Made by a program: the position numbers and the translations under genes | Part shown: positions 34,567 through 43,207 of the stretch, one piece after another | Layout: every line of letters starts with the position of its first letter | How positions within the stretch are numbered: position 1 is the first letter of the stretch | Assembly (NCBI GenBank): GCA_944387075.1 | Contig: CALXDO010000018.1 | Coordinates: 1-51,128 of the forward strand | Origin: an uncultured Oscillospiraceae bacterium | GTDB lineage: Bacteria > Bacillota > Clostridia > Oscillospirales > Oscillospiraceae | DNA length: 51,128 nucleotides | Reading direction: 5' to 3' | Notes under the pieces: generated by a model | Told to the model about the DNA's origin: nothing | Database searches by the model: none | What the model saw: only the letters and a program-made list of their open reading frames with translations

Positions 34567-35406
34567 TCACTTTAGATGATTTTTGGCTGCTGTCAATGTA
34601 TTGAGCATGAGCATGGCTCGGGTCATGGGGCCCACACCACCGGGAACCGGCGTGAGATAGGAGGCCTTGGGTTCCACTTCCTCCACCACCACATCGCCAC
34701 ACAGTTTTCCTTCGGCGTTGCGGTTCATGGCCACGTCGATGACCACCGCCCCCTCTTTCACCATATCCCCTGTGACCAAGCCAACTTTCCCCACCGCCGA
34801 CACCAGAATATCCGCTTCGGCGGCAATCTGCTTCATGTCTGGAGTGCGGGAGTGGCAGACGGTGACAGTGCCGTTGGCATGGAGCAACAGCATGGCCATA
34901 GGCTTGCCCACGATGTTGGATCGCCCCAATACCACGCAACGTTTCCCCGTGGGATCAACACCATATTCCTGGAGTAGTTCCATCACACCGCCGGGCGTGC
35001 ATGGCTGGAAGACAGGCTGTCCGATGGTAAGCTGCCCCACATTATAGGGGTGGAAACAATCCACGTCCTTGCTGGGGTCAATGGTCAGAAGCACCTCTTC
35101 CTCACAAAATCCCTGGGGCAGGGGCAGCTGCACCAAAATCCCGTCAATATCCTCTCGATGGTTCAGTTCACCAATCAGTTCCAGCAGTTCTTGCTGGGTG
35201 CTGCTCTCCGGCAGCGTGTACTCTTCACTGTAATACCCGCACTCCTCGCAGTCTTTGCGCTTGCTGTTGACGTAAACCCGAGATGCAGGATTTCCCCCAA
35301 CAAGAATCACCGCCAGTCCAGGACGACGACACAGCCGGGCCGCCTCTTCCCTGGCTCGTTCTTTCAATTTTTTGGCCAAAGCAAGGCCATCCATTTTAAT
35401 TGCCAT
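34567..35406 (-). CDS. folD: methylene-THF dehydrogenase/methenyl-THF cyclohydrolase
   Basis: Bifunctional enzyme between methylene-THF and 10-formyl-THF. The 279-aa protein has Y-V-N-S-K-R-K (catalytic Tyr and Lys, about 45-51), D-G-I-L-V-Q-L-P-L-P and V-L-G-R-S-N-I-V-G-K-P (NADP loop), and the C-terminal P-V-P-G-G-V-G-P-M-T. Its start overlaps the end of lgt by 11 bp, so it is probably the last gene of an M16-M16-lgt-folD unit. Confidence 0.97.
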   Translation of the reverse strand: MAIKMDGLALAKKLKERAREEAARLCRRPGLAVILVGGNPASRVYVNSKRKDCEECGYYSEEYTLPESSTQQELLELIGELNHREDIDGILVQLPLPQGFCEEEVLLTIDPSKDVDCFHPYNVGQLTIGQPVFQPCTPGGVMELLQEYGVDPTGKRCVVLGRSNIVGKPMAMLLLHANGTVTVCHSRTPDMKQIAAEADILVSAVGKVGLVTGDMVKEGAVVIDVAMNRNAEGKLCGDVVVEEVEPKASYLTPVPGGVGPMTRAMLMLNTLTAAKNHLK

Positions 35407-36319
35407 TGATTTCTTGCTCCTTTTCTTCCTTCTCTAACGGCGGCGTGGCAGTTTTGCCTCTCTTAAACTGAATTGCCATCACAACCAGTGCCACCGCAGC
35501 GGACACAATCCCAACCATTTGGGACGTGCGCAATCCGGTCCCAAAGAAATACAAGCTGTCGGTGCGCATCCCCTCGATGATGGTCCGGCCCACACCATAC
35601 CAGATCACATAGCACAGGAAGATCTGTCCGTCAAATTTCCGTCCCTTACGGGCCAGCAGCACCAGCAGGACCAAACCCAGTACGTTCCACAAAGACTCAT
35701 AGAGGAAGGTGGGGTGCACGCCTACAGTGCCGTCTAAGATGTTCTGGTACATCTCCTGAGACTCTAAAAGTCCCTTGCCCATCAGTTCATTGGCAATGGA
35801 GGCGGAACACATACGCCAAGGCAGCGTAGTCAGTCCGCCGTAGGCCTCCACATTGACAAAATTGCCCCAGCGGCCTATGGCCTGTCCAATCAGCAGACCG
35901 TAGCAACCCACGTCGGCGTAGTTCCAGAACGATTGATGCCGCACTTTACAATAAACCGCCACGGTAATCACCGCCATAATGACACCGCCATAAATAGCCA
36001 TTCCTCCATCCCAGATCGCAATGGCCCGTCCCCAGTTAAAAGAGCCATCCGCATCTACATATTGAGAGAGATAGAAGATCACATAGTATGCTCTAGCCCC
36101 AAGAATGGACAGGGGGACCGCAAAAAAGAGCATGTCCATCAGCTTGTCCCCATCTACGCCGAAGTGCGCCGCCTTTCGATAGCAGCAGAGTGCTGCCAGC
36201 AAAAATCCGCAGGCGATGATGACTCCGTACCAGTATATATCTTTTCCAAATAGCTGAACCGCCACCCGATTCAGGGTAAATTCCAACCCCAGGCCGGGAA
36301 AGGATACGGTGTTGACCAT
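35396..36319 (-). CDS. lgt: prolipoprotein diacylglyceryl transferase
   Basis: Adds diacylglycerol to the lipobox Cys of prolipoproteins. The 307-aa membrane protein has about seven transmembrane helices, the G-A-R-A-Y-Y-V region, W-D-G-G-M-A-I-Y-G-G and the Lgt signature G-R-W-G-N-F-V-N-x-E-A-Y-G. H-P-T-F-L-Y-E-S-L-W-N is also present. The start at 36319 gives the usual N-terminus and has GGAG five bases upstream; a frame open to 36427 overlaps the M16 gene. It lies two bases after that gene. Confidence 0.96.
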   Translation of the reverse strand: MVNTVSFPGLGLEFTLNRVAVQLFGKDIYWYGVIIACGFLLAALCCYRKAAHFGVDGDKLMDMLFFAVPLSILGARAYYVIFYLSQYVDADGSFNWGRAIAIWDGGMAIYGGVIMAVITVAVYCKVRHQSFWNYADVGCYGLLIGQAIGRWGNFVNVEAYGGLTTLPWRMCSASIANELMGKGLLESQEMYQNILDGTVGVHPTFLYESLWNVLGLVLLVLLARKGRKFDGQIFLCYVIWYGVGRTIIEGMRTDSLYFFGTGLRTSQMVGIVSAAVALVVMAIQFKRGKTATPPLEKEEKEQEINGN

Positions 36320-36321
36320 GT

Positions 36322-37617
36322 TTACTCCCACCTTTCCTGTCCAGCGGTTCCCACCGGGCACACCACTGAGAGTGCCACCCGCTCCGGCACACACCACTGC
36401 TCCAGCAGTGTCTTGGCATCCTCCCACTCAATGCTCTGGAAACACTGGGGGAAGTGGAAATAATCCTCGTTGCGGAAATAGTTCTGAGCCAGTTCAATGC
36501 AGGTGTCCTCCAGAGAGTTGAGCCGACGCACCATACTGCCGTATGCCGCTTTTTTCAGTCGGTTCCACAAATTGGGGTCGATTCCGTCCCGGCACAGCCG
36601 CTGGGCCTCCGCCACGACAGCATCCCGCACCGCCCTGGGGTCCCGGCTCTCTCCCCCTGCCATGAGATAGGCACACCCAGGCACCGCCTCATAATCTCCG
36701 CCAAAGTTGCCGTTGATGAGCCCATCTTCATACAACTTTGTATACAGAGGTGCAGAGGAACCAAAGAGCACATCACACACCAGTTCTCCCACCAGCTGCT
36801 GACGCAATTCCTGCCCGGCAGGAGCGGGAATTCCCTTAATTCCCAATTCAAACACCGGCACGGATACCGGCATCTCTCGCTCCACATAGGCGCAGGACAC
36901 AGCGGCGGGCTCCTGCTCTCCCAAATCCACCTGTCCCAGGTGCCCCCTGGTATCCGGTAAAACCTGTTGGGCCAACGCTGTTACTCGCTCCGGGTCCACA
37001 GCCCCAGCCACACACAGGACCATGTTTTCCGGGCAATAGAAGGCCTCGTGGCAGCGGTAGAGCACCTCCGGGGTGATCTGGGCAATGGAAGCCTCACTGC
37101 CCGCCACTCGAACCCGTACCGGGTGATTTTGATACATGGTCTCCATGAGTTGATAGTACACTTCTATGTCCGGATCATCCAAACACATGCGTATTTCCTG
37201 GGCAATGATGCCCTGTTCCTTGTCCACGCTTTCTTTGGTGAAATACGGCGTAGAGACAAAGCTGAGAAGGGTATGCAAATTCTCCTCAAAGCCTCTCGTG
37301 CATTCAAAATAATACCCAGTGATGGCCGCAGCCGTAAAAGCGTTGTCTACTGCTCCATTGGCGGCCATAATCTGCAGTACATTGCCCTCCTCCGAGTCAA
37401 ACATTTTGTGTTCGAGGAAGTGCGCCACACCGGCTGGGGTGTCCACCCAGTGGCCGTCCTCGCTGCGAAAACGCAGGTTCATACCACCGTACCGGGTGGC
37501 AAAAAACGCAAACTGTTTCCCGTATTCTGGACGCACATCCACCAGAATCTCCAGGCCATTGTCCAGCCGTTGGCGGTAGACTTTCTCCCCCAGCAGCGTA
37601 TATTCCCGCAGTTCCAT
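36322..37617 (-). CDS. M16-family zinc peptidase (YmfH-like)
   Basis: A 431-aa pitrilysin-family protein. The inverted zinc motif H-x2-E-H is present as H-F-L-E-H-K-M-F (about 65), with the distal Glu expected in the later E-E-N-L-H-T. It has the two-domain M16B form. No signal peptide is seen, so it is probably cytoplasmic. GGAGG lies ten bases before the ATG at 37617; a GTG nine bases earlier is too close to that site. It is five bases downstream of a second, inactive M16 gene. Substrate unknown. Confidence 0.93.
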   Translation of the reverse strand: MELREYTLLGEKVYRQRLDNGLEILVDVRPEYGKQFAFFATRYGGMNLRFRSEDGHWVDTPAGVAHFLEHKMFDSEEGNVLQIMAANGAVDNAFTAAAITGYYFECTRGFEENLHTLLSFVSTPYFTKESVDKEQGIIAQEIRMCLDDPDIEVYYQLMETMYQNHPVRVRVAGSEASIAQITPEVLYRCHEAFYCPENMVLCVAGAVDPERVTALAQQVLPDTRGHLGQVDLGEQEPAAVSCAYVEREMPVSVPVFELGIKGIPAPAGQELRQQLVGELVCDVLFGSSAPLYTKLYEDGLINGNFGGDYEAVPGCAYLMAGGESRDPRAVRDAVVAEAQRLCRDGIDPNLWNRLKKAAYGSMVRRLNSLEDTCIELAQNYFRNEDYFHFPQCFQSIEWEDAKTLLEQWCVPERVALSVVCPVGTAGQERWE

Positions 37618-37622
37618 GGGCC

Positions 37623-38906
37623 TCACGCCTCCTCTCCTGTCAGATAATAAATGGTGTCCAGGCCCAGAACCTGCGCCACAGCCACCACATCTTCTTTCCT
37701 CACCTGCTCCACCTGTTGGGCCAGATCATCCACCTGCGTGGGATCGCCCCCGGTGAGAGATGTGGTCACACAGTCGTCCTCCATCAACCCCTGGCTGTCC
37801 TTTCGGCTGACCAGCGCGTTGATCACCGAGCGAATGGCCGCTTGCATTTCCTCCTCGGTAAATTCGCCCTGACGGATGGCCTCCAGCTGACTTAAAATCG
37901 CCTCCCTAGCCACGGAGAATTTGGAAAACTCCACCCCAGAGGAGACCACCATCAGCCCCTTGATCTTGTCCAGCAGCGAAGAGGCAAAGTAACAAAGGCT
38001 CATTTTCTCCCGTACGTTGGTAAACAACTTGGAGTGTGCTGTGCCCCCATACAGAGCATTGCACACCAGCAAAGCTGGAAGCTGCGGGTGGTTGACTGCA
38101 ATTCCGCCGGTGCGGAACCCCAGCGCCAGCTTCCCTTGGGTCACATCCAGAACATCGGTCACCTCTCGCACCTGCTCGTGCTCCGGTTTTGCCACCACCT
38201 GACACTCCACCGGGGCCTGTCGGTCTTGGAGTAAGGGGGCAAAGGAACGGGTAATGGCTTGCTCCACCCGATCCAATTCCGCAGAACCGCCATAGTAAAA
38301 CGTGACGTGGCTGTGGGCCAGCAGCGTCTGATAGTGCTGCCACAGTTCTTCCGCTGTCATGGCACGGGCCCGCTGGGCATCTCCCAGCTTGTCCACTGCA
38401 TACCGCTCCTGGCTGCACATTTCCTGCACCAGCCGGAAAATAGACCAACCCCGTTTGTCGTTGATGCGGGCGGCAATGCGGTCGGCCAGATTGGACCCTT
38501 CGCTGGAGACAAACTCAGCGTCAAACACACCGTCCACCGTATACGGGTCTAAAAGAATTTCGCCCACCAGGGCAAGGGCAGGCTCCAGCACCGCCATGCC
38601 ATCCAACGCATAGTGGTCATCAATGAAGCTGCACTGAAAACCTACGCTTTGACTCTCCCCACGCTGCCGCACCGCAGGCCCCAAAGATGCGCCATAGAGT
38701 TCGTCTGTCGCCGCAGACAGGCTTTCAATATTGGGGTGCATTCGGCTGCCCCGATAGAGCACATCCGGAATGAGAGCATAAGCCGTAGCGGTATCTTCCT
38801 GCAACGGCGTGGTCAGAGTGACACTAAACACACCAGTTTTGAATTGCTTGGTCTGAGTCATCACCAACTCAACCCCTTCTGCCAGGGTCTTGTGGAATCG
38901 CTCCAT
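37623..38906 (-). CDS. M16-family peptidase-like protein without zinc motif (YmfF-like)
   Basis: A 427-aa M16-family protein. It has no H-x2-E-H at the position where active members carry it; the region reads L-Y-R-G-S-R-M-H. It therefore resembles the non-catalytic subunit of M16 heterodimers, with the active partner being the next gene. The C-terminal domain motif L-A-L-G-F-R-T-G-G is present. The ATG follows AAGGAGG. First gene of the M16-M16-lgt-folD unit. The pair corresponds to ymfF-ymfH in Bacillus, whose role is unclear. Confidence 0.9.
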   Translation of the reverse strand: MERFHKTLAEGVELVMTQTKQFKTGVFSVTLTTPLQEDTATAYALIPDVLYRGSRMHPNIESLSAATDELYGASLGPAVRQRGESQSVGFQCSFIDDHYALDGMAVLEPALALVGEILLDPYTVDGVFDAEFVSSEGSNLADRIAARINDKRGWSIFRLVQEMCSQERYAVDKLGDAQRARAMTAEELWQHYQTLLAHSHVTFYYGGSAELDRVEQAITRSFAPLLQDRQAPVECQVVAKPEHEQVREVTDVLDVTQGKLALGFRTGGIAVNHPQLPALLVCNALYGGTAHSKLFTNVREKMSLCYFASSLLDKIKGLMVVSSGVEFSKFSVAREAILSQLEAIRQGEFTEEEMQAAIRSVINALVSRKDSQGLMEDDCVTTSLTGGDPTQVDDLAQQVEQVRKEDVVAVAQVLGLDTIYYLTGEEA

Positions 38907-38942
38907 ATGCTTCCTCCTTCAAGGGTTAAAATTATGCTGTAT

Positions 38943-38948
38943 ATTATA
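38943..38948 (-). promoter_or_regulatory. possible -10 of the M16-lgt-folD unit
   Basis: TATAAT on the minus strand, 37 bp before the ATG. The matching -35 (GTGGCA at 17 bp) is poor. Confidence 0.4.
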
Positions 38949-39085
38949 CATCATTTCCCCCTCCTTGCCACCACAAACTTTCCATTCCTATGTTTTTTCC
39001 ACGTTTGCGTCAGATTCCCCAATTTCACGATCATCGCCCCTTGTTTTTTATGGATTTTAATCACTTGCGTGGAAAGTGTTTTCCC

Positions 39086-39114
39086 TTGACAGCACGGTGG
39101 AGTTATGGTATAGT
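39086..39114 (+). promoter_or_regulatory. strong sigma-A promoter of ylxM-ffh
   Basis: TTGACA (39086-39091), 17 bp, TATAGT (39109-39114). The leader that follows holds a small hairpin (AAGCCGC with GCGGTTT) just before the ribosome binding site. Confidence 0.85.
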
Positions 39115-39169
39115 ATCTACTTGTAAAGCTAAGCCGCTTTACAGAAGGCGGTTTGGGGGGTGCATTTCA

Positions 39170-39541
39170 TTGAAAAATCAGGCATACCGCATGGCCATGC
39201 TCTATGATTTTTACGGAGATTTGCTCACCGATCGTCAAAAAGAGTTTTACGACCTCTATTACAATGAGGATTTATCTCTCTCCGAGATTGCTGAAAATTA
39301 CGGCATCTCCCGCCAGGGGGTCCGGGACGTGATTGTGCGTGCAGAGGCCGCCATGGACGAGGTTGAGGAGAAAACTCACCTGATTCGCCGGTTTCACCAA
39401 AGCCAGAAAGAGCTGCTGGCCATTGATGAGGCGGCTGATCGGCTGCTTCAGGCTGTGCATACAGGTTCTTGCACTGCCTCTACTTTGGAGGCAATTGCCC
39501 GAAGCATTAAGGAACACACCGCAAAGCTCAAACAGGAGTAA
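39170..39541 (+). CDS. ylxM: YlxM-family DNA-binding protein, SRP-associated
   Basis: A 123-aa helix-turn-helix protein of the YlxM/p13 family, thought to act with the signal recognition particle. It shows L-Y-D-F-Y-G-D-L-L-T near the start and a sigma-70 region-4-like helix-turn-helix (L-S-L-S-E-I-A-E-N-Y-G-I-S-R-Q-G-V-R-D). The start is taken as TTG at 39170, seven bases after GGGGTG. An ATG eight codons later has no ribosome binding site. It lies three bases before ffh. Confidence 0.92.
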   Translation: MKNQAYRMAMLYDFYGDLLTDRQKEFYDLYYNEDLSLSEIAENYGISRQGVRDVIVRAEAAMDEVEEKTHLIRRFHQSQKELLAIDEAADRLLQAVHTGSCTASTLEAIARSIKEHTAKLKQE

Positions 39542-39544
39542 GCC

Positions 39545-40885
39545 ATGGCATTTGAAAGCTTAACTGAAAAACTTTCTGCCACCTTCCGGCGTCTGCGCGG
39601 CAAGGGTCGTATCAGTGAAGCGGATGTGAAAGCCGCCATGAAAGAGATCAAAATGGCTCTTTTGGAGGCGGACGTCAACTTCAAGGTGGTAAAGAACTTT
39701 GTGGCCTCGGTCACAGAGCGCGCCGTCGGCACCGATGTGCTGGAATCCCTTACCCCCGCCCAGATGATTGTCAAAATTGTCAATGAAGAGTTGACCTCTT
39801 TGATGGGCGGCGGCGATAGCAAGCTGACCATCGCCTCTTCCCCTCCCACCGTGGTGATGTTAGTGGGCTTACAGGGCGCTGGTAAGACGACCAACGGTGC
39901 CAAGCTAGCCGGATTGATGAAAAAACAGGGCAAGCGTCCCTTGTTGGCCGCCTGTGACATCTATCGTCCCGCTGCCATTCGACAGTTGGAAGTGGTGGGA
40001 GAACAGCTGGACATCCCGGTCTTCCAAATGGGCCAAACCAATCCCGTAGACATTGCAAAAGCTGCCGTAGAGCATGCCAAAAAGCACGGCAACGACATGG
40101 TGTTTCTGGATACCGCTGGCCGTCTGCACATTGACGAGCAGCTCATGGACGAACTGAAAGCGGTAAAGGCCGCGGTCCATCCCACCGAGATTCTCTTGGT
40201 GGTAGATGCGATGATCGGTCAGGATGCGGTCAACGCCGCCAAAGCCTTTGATGAGGCCCTGGACATTGATGGCGTCATGCTTACCAAGCTGGACGGCGAC
40301 GCCCGCGGCGGTGCTGCCCTCTCCATTCGCTCCGTCACCGGAAAGCCCATCAAATTCGCTGGTACCGGGGAAAAGCTGGACAACATCGAGGTGTTCCATC
40401 CAGATCGGATGGCCAGCCGCATCTTGGGTATGGGCGACGTGCTCTCTCTCATCGAGAAAGCTGAGCAAAGCCTGGATGCCAAAAAGGCCGCCGAGCAGAT
40501 GGAGCGCTTGCGCAAAAACAAGTTTACTCTGGCCGATTTTTACGATCAGCTGGTGCAGTTCAAGAAGATGGGCTCCATGCAGGACATCGCTGCCATGCTT
40601 CCCGGAATGGGCGGCAAAAAGATGGACTTCAGTGTAGACGAAGCTGGTCTTGCCAAAATTGAGGCCATCATCCAGTCCATGACCCCCTATGAGCGGGAGA
40701 ATCCCTCCGTGCTCAACTCCAGTCGGAAAAAGCGCATCGCCGCTGGCTCCGGAACCCAAGTGGTGGACATCAATCGCCTGCTCAAACAGTTTGACACGAT
40801 CCAGATGCTCACCCGCCAGTTCTCCAACCCCAAAAAGGCCAAAGGCCTGCTCAGCCGGATCAAAGGCATGGGGTTGCCCTTCTAA
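39545..40885 (+). CDS. ffh: signal recognition particle protein Ffh
   Basis: The SRP54-type GTPase that binds signal peptides and 4.5S RNA. The 446-aa protein has the helical N domain (1-95), the G domain with G-L-Q-G-A-G-K-T-T (about 107), D-T-A-G-R (about 190), T-K-L-D-G (about 247), and a C-terminal M domain that is Met-rich ([15 protein letters not shown]). No 4.5S RNA gene is seen in the window. It is in the ylxM-ffh-rpsP-khpA cluster. Confidence 0.98.
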   Translation: MAFESLTEKLSATFRRLRGKGRISEADVKAAMKEIKMALLEADVNFKVVKNFVASVTERAVGTDVLESLTPAQMIVKIVNEELTSLMGGGDSKLTIASSPPTVVMLVGLQGAGKTTNGAKLAGLMKKQGKRPLLAACDIYRPAAIRQLEVVGEQLDIPVFQMGQTNPVDIAKAAVEHAKKHGNDMVFLDTAGRLHIDEQLMDELKAVKAAVHPTEILLVVDAMIGQDAVNAAKAFDEALDIDGVMLTKLDGDARGGAALSIRSVTGKPIKFAGTGEKLDNIEVFHPDRMASRILGMGDVLSLIEKAEQSLDAKKAAEQMERLRKNKFTLADFYDQLVQFKKMGSMQDIAAMLPGMGGKKMDFSVDEAGLAKIEAIIQSMTPYERENPSVLNSSRKKRIAAGSGTQVVDINRLLKQFDTIQMLTRQFSNPKKAKGLLSRIKGMGLPF

Positions 40886-40950
40886 GGTTGGTTTCTGTCC
40901 CCCACGGACATTGCCATATACATGCTACATTCTATGGAGGTGAATATACA

Positions 40951-41187
40951 ATGGTTAAGATCAGACTGCGTCGCATGGGCGCCAAGAAGGCTCCCTTCTA
41001 CCGCGTTGTGGTTGCCGATTCCCGCTATCCCCGTGATGGCCGTTTCATCGAGGAGCTGGGCACCTACGATCCCCGTCAGAACCCCGCTGCCGTCAATATT
41101 GATGTGGAGCGTGCTCAGGCTTGGATTAAGACTGGCGCTCAGCCCACCGACACCGTGCGTGACCTGCTGAAGAAGGCTGGCGTGTAA
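40951..41187 (+). CDS. rpsP: 30S ribosomal protein S16
   Basis: A 78-aa ribosomal protein with the signature [13 protein letters not shown]-x-P-F-Y-R. The ATG at 40951 follows GGAGGTGA. Part of ylxM-ffh-rpsP-khpA. Confidence 0.98.
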   Translation: MVKIRLRRMGAKKAPFYRVVVADSRYPRDGRFIEELGTYDPRQNPAAVNIDVERAQAWIKTGAQPTDTVRDLLKKAGV

Positions 41188-41207
41188 GCGCGCGATTGGA
41201 GGTCCTC

Positions 41208-41438
41208 ATGAAGGAATTGCTCACTTATATTGCCCAAAACCTGGTGGAACACCCGGACCAGGTTTCTGTGACCGAGCACGAGACTCCCGCAGAGACCGTT
41301 TTGGAACTGCGTGTGGCCGCCGAGGACATGGGTAAGGTGATTGGCCGTCAGGGCCGCATCGCCAAGGAAATTCGGGCGCTGATGCGCTCGGTTGCCCAGC
41401 GTCAGGGCAAGAAGGTTTCAGTTGATATTCTCGACTGA
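41208..41438 (+). CDS. khpA: KH-domain RNA-binding protein KhpA
   Basis: A 76-aa single KH-domain protein (YlqC). The G-x2-G loop is in V-I-G-R-Q-G-R-I-A. In other Bacillota KhpA pairs with KhpB/EloR and affects cell shape and mRNA fate. The ATG at 41208 has GGAGG five bases upstream; a TTG at 41196 would lie before it. It is followed within 12 bp by a strong terminator. Confidence 0.94.
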   Translation: MKELLTYIAQNLVEHPDQVSVTEHETPAETVLELRVAAEDMGKVIGRQGRIAKEIRALMRSVAQRQGKKVSVDILD

Positions 41439-41450
41439 CACAGCCGCTGA

Positions 41451-41475
41451 GGCGGGGGCTTGCCCCCGCCTTTTT
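41451..41475 (+). terminator. strong intrinsic terminator between khpA and rimM
   Basis: Arms GGCGGGGGC and GCCCCCGCC (9 bp, perfect) with a tiny loop, then TTTTT. It divides a cluster that is usually one operon, so rimM-trmD are probably expressed by read-through or from a promoter not recognised here. Confidence 0.88.
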
Positions 41476-41505
41476 GATTTCTATTCGCAAGAGGTGAACC
41501 AAATT

Positions 41506-41991
41506 ATGATCCATCCCTATCTGGAATGCGGACAAATTGTCAACACCCACGGCATCCGTGGCGAAGTGAAAATTATCCCTTGGGCCGACAGTGCCGAATT
41601 TCTCTGTCAATTTTCCACTCTCTATATTGATGGCTCCCCCGTCAAGGTACAAAACGCCCGTGTCCACAAAGGAAGTGTCATCGCTCAGCTGGAAGGTGTG
41701 TCCGATGTGAATGCCGCCATGCTGCTGAAAAACAAGGTGGTGCACATCCGCCGCGAGGATGCCAAACTTCCTGAGGGTGCATTCTTTTTGGCCGACATCC
41801 TTGGCCTGGATGTGGTGGATGAAACCGGTGCCAAGTTGGGCACATTGAAAGACATCCTCTCCCCCTCTCGTCAGCAAGTTTATGTGGTGGAAGGGGAGCG
41901 GCAAATCCTCATTCCCGCTGTGCCCGAGTTTATTTTGGAGACCAATGTGGACGGGGGATACATCAAGGTTCGTCTTATTGAGGGGATGTGA
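41506..41991 (+). CDS. rimM: 16S rRNA processing protein RimM
   Basis: A 161-aa ribosome maturation factor that binds S19. The N-terminal barrel starts with G-Q-I-V-N-T-H-G-I-R-G-E-V-K, and the C-terminal PRC-barrel has D-I-L-G-L-D-V-V and I-L-I-P-A-V-P-E-F-I. GAGGTG lies nine bases before the ATG. trmD follows after five bases. Confidence 0.97.
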   Translation: MIHPYLECGQIVNTHGIRGEVKIIPWADSAEFLCQFSTLYIDGSPVKVQNARVHKGSVIAQLEGVSDVNAAMLLKNKVVHIRREDAKLPEGAFFLADILGLDVVDETGAKLGTLKDILSPSRQQVYVVEGERQILIPAVPEFILETNVDGGYIKVRLIEGM

Positions 41992-41996
41992 GAGCC

Positions 41997-43187
41997 ATGT
42001 ATCACATTGATATCATGACTCTCTTCCCCGATACCGTGGGGGACGTATTAAGCGAATCCATTTTGGGCCGTGCTCAGGAACGGGATTACATTCGCATTCT
42101 CACCCATCAAATCCGGGACTACACCAAAAGCAAGCAAAAACAGGTGGATGATTACCCCTATGGCGGCGGTCAGGGAGCGGTTATGCAGGCAGATCCTCTG
42201 TACCAGTGCTGGAACCACATCTGTCAGCAGCATCAAACCAAGCCCCACACCATTTACCTCTCCCCCTGCGGGAAAACCTTCACCCAGGAGGATGCCCGCC
42301 GTCTGGCCCGGGAACACAACCATCTCATTCTGGTGTGCGGCCACTATGAGGGCATTGATCAGCGGTTTATCGACGGCTATGTGGATGAAGAAATCTCCTT
42401 GGGGGATTTTGTGCTTACCGGCGGTGAAATCGCCGCCATGGCTGTGGCGGATGCTGTGTGCCGTCTGATCCCTGGGGTGCTCTCCCACGACGCCTGTTTT
42501 GAAGATGAGAGCCACTGGAATGGGATGCTGGAATATCCCCAGTACTCCCGTCCGGCCCAGTGGCATGGCATGGAAGTACCCGCGGTACTCACCTGTGGAG
42601 ATCATAAAAAGGTGGAACGGTGGCGGCGTAAGCAATCTATCATCCGCACCCGGGACCGCCGCCCCGATTTATACGCCAAACTGGATCTATCCTCTAAGGA
42701 GGACCAGAAACTTCTGTCTGAGATTCAGGCCGAGGAGCTGCAAAAGCCTCTCCCCCTCCCTATCACCTGTACCCCGGCCACCCCAGAAGCATGGAATGAA
42801 ATTTCCTGGCCCCACACCGTCCCGATGCCCCAACATAGTTATGTGGTGTGGCACGGGCCCCAGCCGGCTGCCTGCCTATCCCTCACCCCTTTGGCCGCCG
42901 AGGATGACACGGAAATTCAAGACGGCAAATGGTCTGCCCAAGAACCCAGCGTATGGCTCCAGTTTCACGGCCAAGACCCCACCCTCACCCACACAGATCT
43001 AATGAATCGAGTGCTGTCCTGCGTCCACCATGTGGGTCAGGAACTTGGTTTTTCCTGGGTGCGCACGGCAACGGATAAACGAAACAAACCACAACTGGCC
43101 TACCTAAAAGAGGCGGGATTTCAGTATCGAGGCAACCTTCTGCACGGAAACGCACGTCAGGTGGCTTACGAATTACGCTTAAAATAA
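41997..43187 (+). CDS. trmD: tRNA (guanine37-N1)-methyltransferase TrmD fused to a C-terminal GNAT-like domain
   Basis: TrmD methylates G37 of tRNA to prevent frameshifting. Residues 1-249 are a complete TrmD: Y-G-G-G-Q-G (about 55-60), L-S-P-C-G (trefoil-knot SAM site, 88-92), C-G-H-Y-E-G-I-D (114-121), I-S-L-G-D-F-V-L-T-G-G-E (133-144), and W-R-R-K-Q-S at about 209-214. The family ends near 245-255, but here about 147 more residues follow without a break. Their last third (V-H-H-V-G-Q-E-L-G-F-S-W-V-R, then N-K-P-Q-L-A-Y-L-K-E-A-G-F) resembles the acetyl-CoA-binding half of GNAT acetyltransferases; that match is inferred. The start at 41997 gives the usual M-Y-H-I-D-I-M-T-L-F-P. Confidence 0.94.
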   Translation: MYHIDIMTLFPDTVGDVLSESILGRAQERDYIRILTHQIRDYTKSKQKQVDDYPYGGGQGAVMQADPLYQCWNHICQQHQTKPHTIYLSPCGKTFTQEDARRLAREHNHLILVCGHYEGIDQRFIDGYVDEEISLGDFVLTGGEIAAMAVADAVCRLIPGVLSHDACFEDESHWNGMLEYPQYSRPAQWHGMEVPAVLTCGDHKKVERWRRKQSIIRTRDRRPDLYAKLDLSSKEDQKLLSEIQAEELQKPLPLPITCTPATPEAWNEISWPHTVPMPQHSYVVWHGPQPAACLSLTPLAAEDDTEIQDGKWSAQEPSVWLQFHGQDPTLTHTDLMNRVLSCVHHVGQELGFSWVRTATDKRNKPQLAYLKEAGFQYRGNLLHGNARQVAYELRLK

Positions 43188-43207
43188 GTACCACGGAGGT
43201 ACCCACC

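Noticed and set aside
36322-38906. Frame error splitting one M16 protein into two
   Set aside because: Both genes have full-length two-domain M16 structure with separate ribosome binding sites; the active/inactive pair is a known arrangement.
39115-39169. 4.5S/scRNA gene near ffh
   Set aside because: Only a short leader hairpin is present; the conserved SRP RNA loop is not found.
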